From positions 496,001-560,000 of the forward strand of contig NZ_JAMFLY010000001.1 in assembly GCF_023502235.1 (NCBI RefSeq): 64,000 nt of DNA. Reading direction: 5' to 3'. Both the position numbers and the translations under genes were made by a program. This stretch comes from Flagellimonas myxillae. GTDB taxonomy: Bacteria; Bacteroidota; Bacteroidia; Flavobacteriales; Flavobacteriaceae. This document shows, one piece after another, positions 53,081 to 62,398 of the stretch (position 1 is the first letter of the stretch; each line of letters starts with the position of its first letter). Under the pieces are notes generated by a model. That model was not told the DNA's origin. It worked only from the letters and a program-made list of their open reading frames with translations, and searched no databases.

Positions 53081-54349
53081 CTACCTATGAATCGTCTGCA
53101 CGCGGTCTGGCCCCACGGAAACAATTTTGATGGGAACGTTCAATTCTTTTTCCAAAAAGGAGATATACTCATTTAGGGCAGGTGGAAGCTCCTCGGCCTT
53201 GGTCAATTGGGTCAAGTCTTTGGCCCAACCTTTCATTTCGGTATAAACAGGAGTTACGTTCTCACTTTCAATATTGTAGGGCAGGTGCTGAATTTCTTCA
53301 CCATTGTACTTATAGGCCGTACAAACTTTCAGGGTTTTAAAACCACTAAGGACATCAGCTTTCATCATCATCAGCTCGGTTACCCCGTTAATTTGAACCG
53401 CATATTTCAAAGCTACCAAATCCAGCCAACCGCAACGTCTGGCTCTTCCAGTAGTGGCACCAAATTCATTGCCCACACGGCCCATGGTTTCACCATCCGC
53501 ATCAAAAAGTTCGGTAGGGAAGGGGCCACTGCCAACACGAGTGGTGTAAGCCTTAAAAATTCCCAGTACGCGGCCAATCTTATTGGGAGCAACACCCAAT
53601 CCGGTGCAAGCGCCTGCTGCAGTAGTGTTACTTGAAGTAACAAATGGATAGGTTCCAAAATCAATGTCCAAAAGGGAACCTTGGGCGCCTTCAGCCAATA
53701 TTTTCTTTCCTTCGGCCTGTGCTTTGAAGATAAACTCTTCGCTATCAATAAAAGTGAGCTTTTTGAGTGTTTCCACCGCCTCAAAAAACTCGGATTCCAA
53801 CTCAGCCAGATCGTATTGGATGTCCACATTGTAAAAACCGATCATGGCCTCATGCTTATCTGCCAGGGTACGGTATTTCTTTTTCCAAGCATCAAACTCC
53901 AAATCTCCAACCCGCATTCCGTTACGTCCTGTCTTGTCCATATAGGTAGGGCCAATACCCTTAAGGGTAGAACCAATTTTGGCCTTCCCTTTGGCTGTTT
54001 CAGAAGCTGCATCCAACAAACGATGGGTAGGTAAAATCAAATGGGCCTTTCTAGAGATTAAAAGCTTGGAGACAATATCAATATTGAACTTATTCAAGTT
54101 GTCCAGCTCCTTTTTAAAGATTACGGGATCTATGACCACTCCATTGCCTACTATGTTCAGTGCGTTTTTATGGAAAATTCCAGATGGAATGGTATGAAGC
54201 ACATGTTTTATGCCATCAAACTCCAAGGTGTGCCCTGCATTTGGGCCGCCTTGAAAACGCGCTATAATATCATAATCCTTGGTAAGAACATCAACAATCT
54301 TTCCTTTTCCCTCGTCTCCCCATTGGAGTCCAAGCAATAAATCTACCAT
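53081..54349 (-). CDS. purA: Adenylosuccinate synthetase
   Basis: Joins IMP and aspartate with GTP to adenylosuccinate, the first step to AMP. The 422 residues hold the GTP loop GDEGKGK (12-18), the catalytic aspartate in QWGDEGKGK and histidine in NAGHTLEF, the GSTLKGIGPTYMDKTGRNGMRV segment, and TSSNTTAAGACTGLG near 240. The C-terminal third carries the IMP/GTP loops (TTGRARRCGWLD). Length and motifs are complete. It starts 12 bases after the Fur-family gene and is probably cotranscribed with it. The hipBA operators lie beyond its 3' end. Confidence 0.97.
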   Translation of the reverse strand: MVDLLLGLQWGDEGKGKIVDVLTKDYDIIARFQGGPNAGHTLEFDGIKHVLHTIPSGIFHKNALNIVGNGVVIDPVIFKKELDNLNKFNIDIVSKLLISRKAHLILPTHRLLDAASETAKGKAKIGSTLKGIGPTYMDKTGRNGMRVGDLEFDAWKKKYRTLADKHEAMIGFYNVDIQYDLAELESEFFEAVETLKKLTFIDSEEFIFKAQAEGKKILAEGAQGSLLDIDFGTYPFVTSSNTTAAGACTGLGVAPNKIGRVLGIFKAYTTRVGSGPFPTELFDADGETMGRVGNEFGATTGRARRCGWLDLVALKYAVQINGVTELMMMKADVLSGFKTLKVCTAYKYNGEEIQHLPYNIESENVTPVYTEMKGWAKDLTQLTKAEELPPALNEYISFLEKELNVPIKIVSVGPDRVQTIHR

Positions 54350-54361
54350 GAAGTGTGCTGG

Positions 54362-54820
54362 TTATTCGGTTAGGTTTTCTTCTTCTTTGTTACGGGTTCC
54401 GTAGAAATAAAGTGAGTGGTTGCTGATCTTGATGTCAAAAACCTCCTCGATGGTTTTTTTGATGGATTGGATACGCGGATCGCAAAATTCAACAACTTCG
54501 CCCGTATCCGTTAAAATTACATGGTCGTGCTGACGGTCAAAATAGGATTTTTCGTATTGGGCCTGGTTTTTTCCAAACTGGTGCTTGCGTACCAACTTGC
54601 ATTCCAAAAGGAGCTCAATAGTATTGTAAAGCGTGGCCCGGCTAACGCGGTAGTTCTTGGTCTTCATCTTGATGTAGAGTGATTCCACATCGAAATGGTC
54701 GTCACTTTCGTAGATTTCCTGAAGAATAGCGTAGCGTTCCGGAGTTTTCCTATGCCCTTTTTCTTCCAAAAAGGAAGTGAACACATTCTTTACAATTTCC
54801 TGATTTTTAGAGTTACCCAT
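54362..54820 (-). CDS. Fur-family transcriptional regulator
   Basis: A 152-residue metal- or peroxide-responsive repressor. The winged helix (about 15-85) includes [47 protein letters not shown]. The dimer/metal part has [22 protein letters not shown]. The HDH metal triad is present, but the usual CxxC zinc pair after it is reduced to a single cysteine, so the structural zinc site is altered. It could be Fur, PerR or Zur; the key residues do not decide. A TACCTTTG box (minus 54851-54844) lies 24 bases before the ATG and may be its promoter. Confidence 0.9.
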   Translation of the reverse strand: MGNSKNQEIVKNVFTSFLEEKGHRKTPERYAILQEIYESDDHFDVESLYIKMKTKNYRVSRATLYNTIELLLECKLVRKHQFGKNQAQYEKSYFDRQHDHVILTDTGEVVEFCDPRIQSIKKTIEEVFDIKISNHSLYFYGTRNKEEENLTE

Positions 54821-54843
54821 AGCGTCTCACCAATGCTAAAGGA

Positions 54844-54851
54844 CAAAGGTA
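54844..54851 (-). promoter_or_regulatory. Candidate -7 box of the Fur-family gene
   Basis: TACCTTTG in the 42-base gap between relA/spoT and the Fur-family gene matches TAnnTTTG. No TTG box is seen at 17-23 bases. Confidence 0.4.
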
Positions 54852-54862
54852 CATCTTAAAAA

Positions 54863-57067
54863 TTAAATTCGGGAGACTTTGTCGATCCCCTCCACCTGCT
54901 TTAGGTTGTTCACCAACTTTTTAAGGATATTGTTGTTTTTTACCACCAAGGTGATCGTACCGGTAAAGGTACCCCCGTCGGCACTAAAGTTGAGGTTACG
55001 CATGTTCACATGCATATTGTCCGAGATTATATTGGTGATCTCGTTCACAAGTCCAAGGTTGTCAATCCCGGTAATTCGGATATCTGCGGCAAATTCCTCT
55101 TGGGTGGAATCTATCCATTTGGCCGACATGATTCTATAGGCGTAGCTGGACTGCAATTGAATGGCATTGGGGCAGCTTTTGGTATGCACCTTTATCCCTT
55201 CGTTCACACTTAAAAACCCGAAAACTTCGTCCCCGGGAATGGGATTGCAACATTGCGATAGTTTATAGGGGAGTTTTTCCTCTTCCTTCCCAAAGACGAG
55301 CATGTCGTATTTGGTGGTGATTTCCTCCTTGTCCACATCTTTTGGCGTGGGGTTTCTTCGGATTTTGTTTTTAAAGAAATTAAGGAAGGCGTTGTGATAG
55401 GAGGACGCAAAATCTTTGATACGCTCATTATCGATTACCCCAATTCCAACCCGATAGAAGAGGTCCAAACTCGTTTTTAACTTGAAGAAGTTCACCAGCT
55501 TGTTTATGGTATCCTCGTTCAAGGTTATTTTTTGCGACTTTAGCTTTCGTCGCAAGATCTCCTTGCCATCCGCGGCAATGCTCTTTTTCTCCTCACTGAG
55601 CGAAGATTTTATCTTGGATCGTGCCCGGGCTGTCTGCGCATAGTCCAACCAGTTTTGGGATGGCTTGGCACTTTCCGAGGTAATGATCTCCACTTGGTCC
55701 CCGCTTTGAAGTACTGAGCCAAGCGGTACAAGTTTCCCGTTTACCCGGGCTCCCCGAGTCTTTATTCCGATTTCCGTGTGTATGTGAAATGCAAAATCCA
55801 GGGCTGTGGCCCCTTTGGGCATGGATTTAAGGTCTCCTTGGGGCGTGAAAACAAATATCTCCTTGGAGTATAGGTTCAGTTTAAATTCCTCTACAAAGTC
55901 CACCGCATTTCCATTGGAATTTTCAAGGGCTTCCTGCAGGCGGTTCAACCATCCCTCAATACCTTGTTCCTTTTGATCCCCATGCTTGTATTTAAAGTGG
56001 GCCGCATAACCTTTTTCGGCAATTTCGTGCATGCGTTCGCTACGGATCTGTACTTCCACCCATTTGCCCTTAGGGCCCATTACGGTAATATGCAGGGCCT
56101 CATAACCGGTGGATTTTGGCGAGGTGATCCAATCCCGCAATCGGATTGGGTTGGGGGTAAAGTGGTCCGTAACGATGGAATAGATCTTCCAAGCCAGGAA
56201 TTTTTCGTTTTTCCGATCGGATTTATACATGATCCGAATGGCAAATTTGTCGTAGACCTCATCGAAGGCAACATTTTGGGCCTTCATTTTCCTTCGGATG
56301 GAAAATATGGATTTCATCCGACCCTTGATGTCATAATTGAGCCCCTCTTTATCTAAGGAGTTTCGTATGATATTCGAAAAATCCTCGATATAGGCCAATT
56401 GCTCTTCCTCCGTATCCTCGATTTTGGCCTGGATATCGTTATAGACCTCGGGTTCAGTATACTTTAAACTGAGGTCTTCCAGATGCGTTTTAATGTTGTA
56501 AAGTCCTATCCTATGGGCAAGGGGCGCATAGATATACAATGTTTCCGAAGCAATCTTTACCTGTTTGTGCTCCGGCATGGAATCCATAGTGAGCATGTTA
56601 TGGTAACGATCTGCAATTTTAATGATGATCACCCGAACATCGTCATGAAGGGTCAACAGCATTTTTCTAAAATTCTCTGCTTGTTGACTAATGTCCTTGT
56701 CCTTTTTTAGGTGTGCGATCTTGGTAAGCCCATCCACAATACGGGCAACGGTCTCCCCGAACATACGCTCAATATCGTCCAAGGTATAGGGGGTGTCCTC
56801 GACAACATCATGCAACAGTGCAGACGCAATGGAAACCGCATCGAGCCCAATTTTTGAAGCTACAATTTTGGCAACGGCAATAGGATGGAAGATATAGGCC
56901 TCTCCAGATTTACGGCGCTGGTCCTTGTGGGCATCTACGGCTACGTCAAAGGCGGAACGTATCAATTTCTTGTCGTCATTGGACAAAGTTTGATAGCTGA
57001 TGCGAAGCAATTCCTTGTACTGCTTGGCAATCTCCTTATTCTCCTTTTCGATAGCAGCCTCCGTCAT
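54863..57067 (-). CDS. Bifunctional RelA/SpoT (p)ppGpp synthetase/hydrolase
   Basis: Makes and breaks the alarmone (p)ppGpp. The 734 residues include an intact HD hydrolase (about 40-200; ALLHDVVEDT at 84-92 carries the HD), a synthetase domain (about 250-375; SIFSIRRKMK, YDKFAIRIMYKS and LHITVMGPKGKWVEVQIRS), a TGS domain (about 405-465), a helical region, and a C-terminal ACT domain from about 655. The EVQIRSERMHEIAEKGYAAHFKYK stretch is complete, so both activities are likely. It is 42 bases upstream of the Fur-family gene. It starts at ATG 57065-57067. Confidence 0.95.
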   Translation of the reverse strand: MTEAAIEKENKEIAKQYKELLRISYQTLSNDDKKLIRSAFDVAVDAHKDQRRKSGEAYIFHPIAVAKIVASKIGLDAVSIASALLHDVVEDTPYTLDDIERMFGETVARIVDGLTKIAHLKKDKDISQQAENFRKMLLTLHDDVRVIIIKIADRYHNMLTMDSMPEHKQVKIASETLYIYAPLAHRIGLYNIKTHLEDLSLKYTEPEVYNDIQAKIEDTEEEQLAYIEDFSNIIRNSLDKEGLNYDIKGRMKSIFSIRRKMKAQNVAFDEVYDKFAIRIMYKSDRKNEKFLAWKIYSIVTDHFTPNPIRLRDWITSPKSTGYEALHITVMGPKGKWVEVQIRSERMHEIAEKGYAAHFKYKHGDQKEQGIEGWLNRLQEALENSNGNAVDFVEEFKLNLYSKEIFVFTPQGDLKSMPKGATALDFAFHIHTEIGIKTRGARVNGKLVPLGSVLQSGDQVEIITSESAKPSQNWLDYAQTARARSKIKSSLSEEKKSIAADGKEILRRKLKSQKITLNEDTINKLVNFFKLKTSLDLFYRVGIGVIDNERIKDFASSYHNAFLNFFKNKIRRNPTPKDVDKEEITTKYDMLVFGKEEEKLPYKLSQCCNPIPGDEVFGFLSVNEGIKVHTKSCPNAIQLQSSYAYRIMSAKWIDSTQEEFAADIRITGIDNLGLVNEITNIISDNMHVNMRNLNFSADGGTFTGTITLVVKNNNILKKLVNNLKQVEGIDKVSRI

Positions 57068-57111
57068 AGTATATTAAAATTAGCACAATCTTTAAAGCAA
57101 ACCAACAAAAA

Positions 57112-58344
57112 TTATGCCTTTAAGTTTCGTATGCGCTCAATTAAAGGAGGGTGCGAATAGTGAACAAACACGTAGGCCGGATGGGGCGTAAGGTTGCTCA
57201 GATTATTCTTGGAAAGCTTTTTTAGGGAAGTTACCAAAGGGTCGGCGGCAAATGTCGTTTTGGCATAGTTATCTGCCTGAAACTCAAACTTTCGTGACAG
57301 AAAGTTCATGGCCAGTCCGGTGATTTCCGATATTGGACTGTACAAGAGTACAAAACCGATTAGCCCAGCGTGAAAACTGGGAGTCGATACCCCAATGGCC
57401 AGGGAAATTTCCGGGGTATTGATGAATAGCGATAGGATATACAGGGTAAACCCTGTGAGCAAGAGCGAGACCACAAGGTTAAAGATAATATGCTTCCGTT
57501 TGTAATGTCCCACCTCATGCGCCAGAACCGCAACGATTTCCTCTTCGCTTAGATCATCGATTAAGGTATCGAAAAGGGTAATTCGCTTTTCCCTTCCAAA
57601 TCCGGAGAAATAGGCATTTGCCTTGGTGGATCGTTTGGAACCGTCGATCACAAAGATGTTTTTCAGTTCAAAACCAACTTTATGGGCATACCCCTCAATG
57701 GCATTTTTTAAACTTCCGTCGTTTAACGGAGTCTGCTTGTTGAACAAGGGAACGATCAATCGACTGTAAAAAAGGTTCATGAACAGAATTACCGCTGCGG
57801 TCAAAATCCAGGTATAAATCCAAAAAATAGGACCTGTCCATTGGTAAAAGAGGATGAACAGCGATAAAATTCCACCTCCGAAAACCATCGCCAATATTCC
57901 TGCCTTGATTTTGTCCAAAACGAACAAACTTTTGGTGGTTTTGTTGAACCCATATTTTTCTTCGATCACAAAGGTTTGGTAGTAGGAAAAGGGCATTCCG
58001 GCAATACTGCTTGCCACCATGATGATTCCAAAAAAGATTAGGGCCATCAAGATGGGATTGTCCGTAAGACTACGGGTCGTTTGGTCTACCCATTCAAATC
58101 CGCCCAGCAACAAAAATGCCAGGGTAGCCACTAAAGAAGCTCCTTCCGAAATAGAACCAAACCGGTAATTGGTCTGCTTGTACTCCTGCGATTTTTGATA
58201 TTCTTCAGCGTCAAAAACATCTTTGAGCTCATTAGGGACTTGGGAGGCAAAACGCTTGGCATTCAAGTACTCCAATACTTGATGAGCCACGTATTGCACC
58301 ACTAAAATAAAAATGATGACATAGAACAGGGTAGTCTTTTCCAT
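57112..58344 (-). CDS. M48 zinc peptidase, CAAX prenyl protease 1 (Ste24) family
   Basis: 410 residues with six or seven membrane segments. The zinc site HEVGH lies at about 276-280 (VLAHEVGHYKRKHI), and a third ligand is probably the glutamate in the later EFQADNYA segment. The FYQ-FVIEEKYGFNKTT phrase is a hallmark of Ste24-type enzymes, which cut prenylated or membrane-linked peptides in eukaryotes. The bacterial role is quality control of membrane proteins. It ends 44 bases before relA/spoT and begins 3 bases from the RNA methyltransferase stop. Confidence 0.92.
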   Translation of the reverse strand: MEKTTLFYVIIFILVVQYVAHQVLEYLNAKRFASQVPNELKDVFDAEEYQKSQEYKQTNYRFGSISEGASLVATLAFLLLGGFEWVDQTTRSLTDNPILMALIFFGIIMVASSIAGMPFSYYQTFVIEEKYGFNKTTKSLFVLDKIKAGILAMVFGGGILSLFILFYQWTGPIFWIYTWILTAAVILFMNLFYSRLIVPLFNKQTPLNDGSLKNAIEGYAHKVGFELKNIFVIDGSKRSTKANAYFSGFGREKRITLFDTLIDDLSEEEIVAVLAHEVGHYKRKHIIFNLVVSLLLTGFTLYILSLFINTPEISLAIGVSTPSFHAGLIGFVLLYSPISEITGLAMNFLSRKFEFQADNYAKTTFAADPLVTSLKKLSKNNLSNLTPHPAYVFVHYSHPPLIERIRNLKA

Positions 58345-58347
58345 AGG

Positions 58348-59166
58348 CTAGAATCCGCGTTGCCGCTTGGCTTCAAATATAAGTATTGCAGCCGACACCG
58401 AAACGTTCATGGAGTCAATTTCACCTTGCATCGGAATAATGATGTTTTGGTCGGAATTTTGGAGCCAACTGTCCGTTAGCCCAGTGGCTTCCGTCCCCAC
58501 GACAATGGCATTTGCACCTTTAAAATCACATTCCACATAATTTTTGGAAGCTGTTAGGGCCGCACAGTTGATTTGAATGTTGTTCGAATTTAAAAATTGG
58601 ATGATCTCGTCCGTACTTCCCATTCCTATTTGGGTGGTAAACACACAGCCCACACTGGACCGAACAATGTTTGGGTTGTACAGATCGGAGCGTGGATTGG
58701 CAATTAAGACGGCATCGAGTGCAGCGGCATCGGCCGTACGTAATAGTGCACCAATATTCCCTGGTTTTTCCGGCGCTTCGGCTACTAAAATTAACGGATT
58801 GTCATTTATAAATTGAAGATGGGCCAAAGCATGTTCTTTGCTTTTCACCAAGGCCAACACTCCCTCGGTGGTTCCTCGGTGGGCCAATTTTTCGTAAACC
58901 GCTCTGGTCAACTGGATTTGGTCGGGAGTTGAATTTTTGACAAGTGGGTTTGTATCAAAATCTGAAAGGATTTCTGGGCAGCAAAGCAAGGTGTCAATGG
59001 AATAACCCCCTTTTTGGACCAATTCAATTTCCCGTTTTCCTTCAACAACAAAAAGCCCTGCTTTTTTTCGCTCCCGGGATTTTTCCTTGAGCAGTAACAC
59101 TTTCTTGATCAATGGATTTTGCGTACTGCTAATGAATTTGTGCTCCTTCACCCCACAAAAATACAT
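58348..59166 (-). CDS. TrmH/SpoU-family RNA 2'-O-methyltransferase
   Basis: 272 residues with an N-terminal substrate-binding domain (about 10-100) and a SPOUT methyltransferase domain with a deep knot. The SPOUT motifs are visible: PEKPGNIGALLRTADAAALDAVL, VGTEATGLTDSW and IIPMQGEIDSMNVSVSAAI. The enzyme methylates a ribose in tRNA or rRNA; the target cannot be read. I use the ATG at 59164-59166 (MYFCGVKEHKF); the longer frame from 59199 opens with TTG. It is divergent from the lipoprotein gene at 59223. Confidence 0.92.
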   Translation of the reverse strand: MYFCGVKEHKFISSTQNPLIKKVLLLKEKSRERKKAGLFVVEGKREIELVQKGGYSIDTLLCCPEILSDFDTNPLVKNSTPDQIQLTRAVYEKLAHRGTTEGVLALVKSKEHALAHLQFINDNPLILVAEAPEKPGNIGALLRTADAAALDAVLIANPRSDLYNPNIVRSSVGCVFTTQIGMGSTDEIIQFLNSNNIQINCAALTASKNYVECDFKGANAIVVGTEATGLTDSWLQNSDQNIIIPMQGEIDSMNVSVSAAILIFEAKRQRGF

Positions 59167-59222
59167 ATTCTTGTAATCTCCCAATTCAGTTTTCGACAAA
59201 GGCTTTTGTGAATCAAAGAATC

Positions 59223-60029
59223 ATGAAAAAAACAACTATCCTAGCACTGATTTTAATCATTGCTTCCTGTAAACCAGAGTCCAAAAAAGAAGAATCCAAA
59301 ACAATTGAACCCACTGTTGAGACCCGGCAGGTTAGGAACTACCCAAAATTACTTGCCGATATATTTACCGCCCACGGGGGGCTGGATGCTTGGAAATCCC
59401 AACGTACGTTGACCTTTGAGCTTCCCATGGAAGATGCTAAGGAGAAACATACGATTGACCTTCGGTCTAGAAAAGATAGAGTGGACACCGAGCAAATTTC
59501 CATGGGGTCCGATGGCAAAGCTGTATGGCTAATGGATACTGAGGGACAGTACAAGGGGGACGCCGTTTTTTACCATAATTTGATGTTCTACTTCTACGCA
59601 ATGCCCTTTGTGCTCGCGGATGATGGGATTGTGTACCATGAGACGGAGAATTTGGTGTATGCGGAAAAGAGCTATCCCGGTATCCGAATTGCGTATGAAA
59701 CAGGAGTGGGAACTTCCCCGAAGGACGAGTACTTTATACATGTAGATCCAGAAACGGGCAAAATGGCCTGGTTGGGTTACACGGTAACCTATCGTACCGG
59801 TGAATCATCGGATAACGTTAAATGGATCAGATACGATAACTGGCAAACGGTGGAAGATTTGGTGCTTCCAAAGTCCATTACTTGGTATAATTATGAGGGT
59901 CCAAAAATCTTGGATGCAAGAAGTACGGTGAACTTCGAAAACGTGGCGCTGAGCAAGGATGCCAAGTCGGGTGAATTCTATGCAAAACCTGAAAAGGCAG
60001 TTGTTGTGGAACCTAAAAATAAGGGGTAA
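59223..60029 (+). CDS. LolA-like/DUF6503-type lipoprotein
   Basis: A 268-residue lipoprotein: MKKTTILALILIIASC ends in a lipobox (C16). The mature part is a curved beta sheet pattern (LTFELPMEDAKEKHTIDLRSRKDRVD, KAVWLMDTEG and ENLVYAEKSYPGIRIAYET) resembling LolA and DUF6503 proteins of Bacteroidota. A lysine/glutamate-rich linker follows the lipid cysteine. Function unknown. Start ATG 59223; an in-frame ATG at 59208 adds five residues. It is divergent from the methyltransferase. Confidence 0.75.
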   Translation: MKKTTILALILIIASCKPESKKEESKTIEPTVETRQVRNYPKLLADIFTAHGGLDAWKSQRTLTFELPMEDAKEKHTIDLRSRKDRVDTEQISMGSDGKAVWLMDTEGQYKGDAVFYHNLMFYFYAMPFVLADDGIVYHETENLVYAEKSYPGIRIAYETGVGTSPKDEYFIHVDPETGKMAWLGYTVTYRTGESSDNVKWIRYDNWQTVEDLVLPKSITWYNYEGPKILDARSTVNFENVALSKDAKSGEFYAKPEKAVVVEPKNKG

Positions 60030-60065
60030 ACCCTTGAATACTGCACTAGTCCAAAATGACAGCTT

Positions 60066-61133
60066 CTAGAATCCGTATTTGTGGTGGTAGCCGATGAGCA
60101 GGCCAACCACGGAGTTATAGCTTTTGATGCCTTCTTCCTGGTTGTTGGCCTTTAGAAACGTATTGAAGATGGATTTGAAAAGGGGCTCCATGGGGTTTTG
60201 GTAACGTTCCCAAAATTGGGTCACTTCTTGATAGTTCTTTTTGACTCCCGGATTAAGTTCTTCCACCAGTTTTTTGAAGGTGGGCTCGTCTTTTCGGGCC
60301 AAATCCGACAGGCAATAACCCAAGGCATGGGAATAGGCCGTGTACTTGAAATAGGGGTCATCATTTTTTGAAGTGACCAAAAAACCAATAAAATTGGTGG
60401 CGTCCTCTGCCGAATATCCCAGCTGATGCCCCACTTCGTGTCCACTTACCGTAGGCATTCGATATATTGGGGTGATACCGTTTATCTGGGCCTCGTTGGA
60501 GAAGGGGTTTAAATAGCCCCCATAACCCATATAGCTTAACGGTATGCTGAACAAGGACGATTTTAGACTTTGGTTCTTATACTCCAAGTACGGATAGTCC
60601 TCCTTTAGCTGCCCATATCCGGTTTTGGTCAATTGAAATACCTCCTTGCGATTATAGGGAAGTTTTACGGCTTTGGTGCTATCCCCGGTAAGTTGAACTT
60701 GATACTGATTGGATAGTTGGATCAAATACCTCGAGAAACTTACCAACTGCTCCTTGGTGTATTCCTTTTCAATGCCCAATTTCCAGGTTATGGGCTGCCG
60801 GTAGTAGTTCATTCCCCATAAAAAATGAAAGGCGAAATAAACAATGGACAAAACCACCGCAATATCTTTTAAGAATCCCAAAGGTTTTTCCTTGATTTTT
60901 TTCCAATTGCGGTACACGTATCTTCCGGCCAGAACAAATAAGGCCAAATAAATAATATCGCCCATTGAAAAGGGTATCCAACCGAAAAGAATCCGAAGCA
61001 TTCTTGAAATAATGGGATACAGGCCTTCACTGTAATACTGTTCCACAAAGGCCGGGTAGCTTCCAATCCATTTCACCAAAACAATTTGGACAGGAAGAGC
61101 AACAGCGATAATTGTTTTTACTTTGGGTCGCAT
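60066..61133 (-). CDS. DUF3810 membrane protein with HEXXH motif
   Basis: 355 residues. Three membrane segments lie in the first 110 residues, followed by a large soluble domain. The HEXXH motif HEVGH lies at 232-236 (GHEVGHQLGYSAEDATNF), a zinc-peptidase-like signature conserved in DUF3810, with a likely third ligand in the following helix. The family is not characterised, but the motif makes a membrane-bound metallopeptidase plausible. The protein ends 37 bases from the convergent LolA-like lipoprotein gene. Confidence 0.83.
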   Translation of the reverse strand: MRPKVKTIIAVALPVQIVLVKWIGSYPAFVEQYYSEGLYPIISRMLRILFGWIPFSMGDIIYLALFVLAGRYVYRNWKKIKEKPLGFLKDIAVVLSIVYFAFHFLWGMNYYRQPITWKLGIEKEYTKEQLVSFSRYLIQLSNQYQVQLTGDSTKAVKLPYNRKEVFQLTKTGYGQLKEDYPYLEYKNQSLKSSLFSIPLSYMGYGGYLNPFSNEAQINGITPIYRMPTVSGHEVGHQLGYSAEDATNFIGFLVTSKNDDPYFKYTAYSHALGYCLSDLARKDEPTFKKLVEELNPGVKKNYQEVTQFWERYQNPMEPLFKSIFNTFLKANNQEEGIKSYNSVVGLLIGYHHKYGF

Positions 61134-61230
61134 GTAAATGAATCGGGCAATAATGGAATAGTGACTTCTAAACTACTTTTTAATTTTCAATTTTTAGCCC
61201 ATAAGGCTGGGTCTTAACAAAGCTTTGTGC

Positions 61231-61262
61231 AAAATAAAAAAGGCCGGACATCGTGTCCGGCC
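61231..61262 (-). terminator. Intrinsic terminator of the PPIase/gldI/DHH operon
   Basis: GGCCGGACA (61242-61250) and TGTCCGGCC (61254-61262) make a perfect 9-base stem with a TCG loop. On the minus strand it is followed by a T-rich run opposite 61231-61241. It lies 22 bases after the stop of the cyclophilin-FKBP gene. Confidence 0.92.
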
Positions 61263-61284
61263 CTTTATCCATATTTTGAAATTC

Positions 61285-62394
61285 TTATTCTTGGATTCCG
61301 GTGATTTCCAAATCAAAGACCAAATCGGAATTCGGGGGAATGGGGCCACCTCCTTGTGGGCCATACCCCAAATGCGGCGGAATGAACAAGCGTACCTTGT
61401 CCCCAACCTTCATGGTCTGCAAACCTTCCTTGAAACCAGGAATCAAACGGGCATCTGGGCTATAATCCATTGGAGTTGGGAAGTATAGGCCCCTTTGCTT
61501 TTTTTGAATATTAAATTTGTTGAATTTGGTTTCTATTTCCTCGTAATTACTATCAAATAGCGTTCCGTTGGCCAGCCAACCGGCATACATTACCAGCACT
61601 TTTTGGCCAATTTTTGGTTGCTCCCCATCTCCCTTTTTTAGGGATAGTATTTTAAGACCGGAAGGTAGTTCCTCCGCCTGCTCCTTTTGGGTAGCAAGCT
61701 CCGCAGCGAAATCTTCCACCATTTTTTTGAAGGCAGCCACGGCCGCTTCCTCTTCGGCAAAATAGTCGGTTATGATCTGTACAGCATCAAACTTTTTGGC
61801 TTCCTTGCCATTGCGGACAATTTCCACTTTGTTCATCACCACATCTTCCTTTGGCTTGTTCGATGGCACATCAACCTCCACACTTGCAATGGTGTCCACA
61901 ACTTCCAACCCACTTACCACTTCGCCAAAAACGGTATGCCTACCATTGAGCCAAGGCGTTTCTTTATGGGTAATGAAGAACTGGCTACCATTGGTCTTGG
62001 GTCCGGAATTTGCCATGGACAGAATTCCTTTTCTGGAGTGTGTTAGGGAATCGTTGAACTCATCCTTAAACTTGTATCCAGGATTCCCGCGTCCGGTTCC
62101 CATTGGATCACCACCTTGGATCATAAAATCCTTCATGACCCTATGGAAAATAAGGCCATCATAGAAATTCTTGTTTTTTAAGCTATCCGCTACGAAGGGG
62201 CTATTGCCTTCGGCAAGGGATACAAAACTGGCCACGGTCACTGGGGTTTTTTCGTGTTCCAGTTTAACGATAATATCGCCTTTATTGGTCTGGATATCGG
62301 CAAAGATGCCATCTCCCAAATCGGCATACTTGCTTGATTTGCATGCCAACAAGACCATGGAAAAAAGCGCAATAAGTACTAAGGGTCGTGTCAT
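61285..62394 (-). CDS. Exported peptidyl-prolyl isomerase, cyclophilin-FKBP fusion
   Basis: A 369-residue lipoprotein (lipobox C18 in VLLACKSSK) with two foldase domains. The cyclophilin part is at about 30-195: FHRVMKDFMIQGGDPMGTGRG and GSQFFITHKETPWLNGRHTVFGEV carry the substrate groove. A helical linker of about 60 residues is followed by the FKBP domain (about 255-369: VMYAGWLANGTLFDSNYE, LIPGFKEGLQTMKVGDKVRLFIPPHLGYGPQG). Both active sites look complete. It is the last gene of the operon with gldI and the DHH phosphoesterase and is followed by a strong hairpin terminator. Confidence 0.95.
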   Translation of the reverse strand: MTRPLVLIALFSMVLLACKSSKYADLGDGIFADIQTNKGDIIVKLEHEKTPVTVASFVSLAEGNSPFVADSLKNKNFYDGLIFHRVMKDFMIQGGDPMGTGRGNPGYKFKDEFNDSLTHSRKGILSMANSGPKTNGSQFFITHKETPWLNGRHTVFGEVVSGLEVVDTIASVEVDVPSNKPKEDVVMNKVEIVRNGKEAKKFDAVQIITDYFAEEEAAVAAFKKMVEDFAAELATQKEQAEELPSGLKILSLKKGDGEQPKIGQKVLVMYAGWLANGTLFDSNYEEIETKFNKFNIQKKQRGLYFPTPMDYSPDARLIPGFKEGLQTMKVGDKVRLFIPPHLGYGPQGGGPIPPNSDLVFDLEITGIQE

Positions 62395-62398
62395 TATA

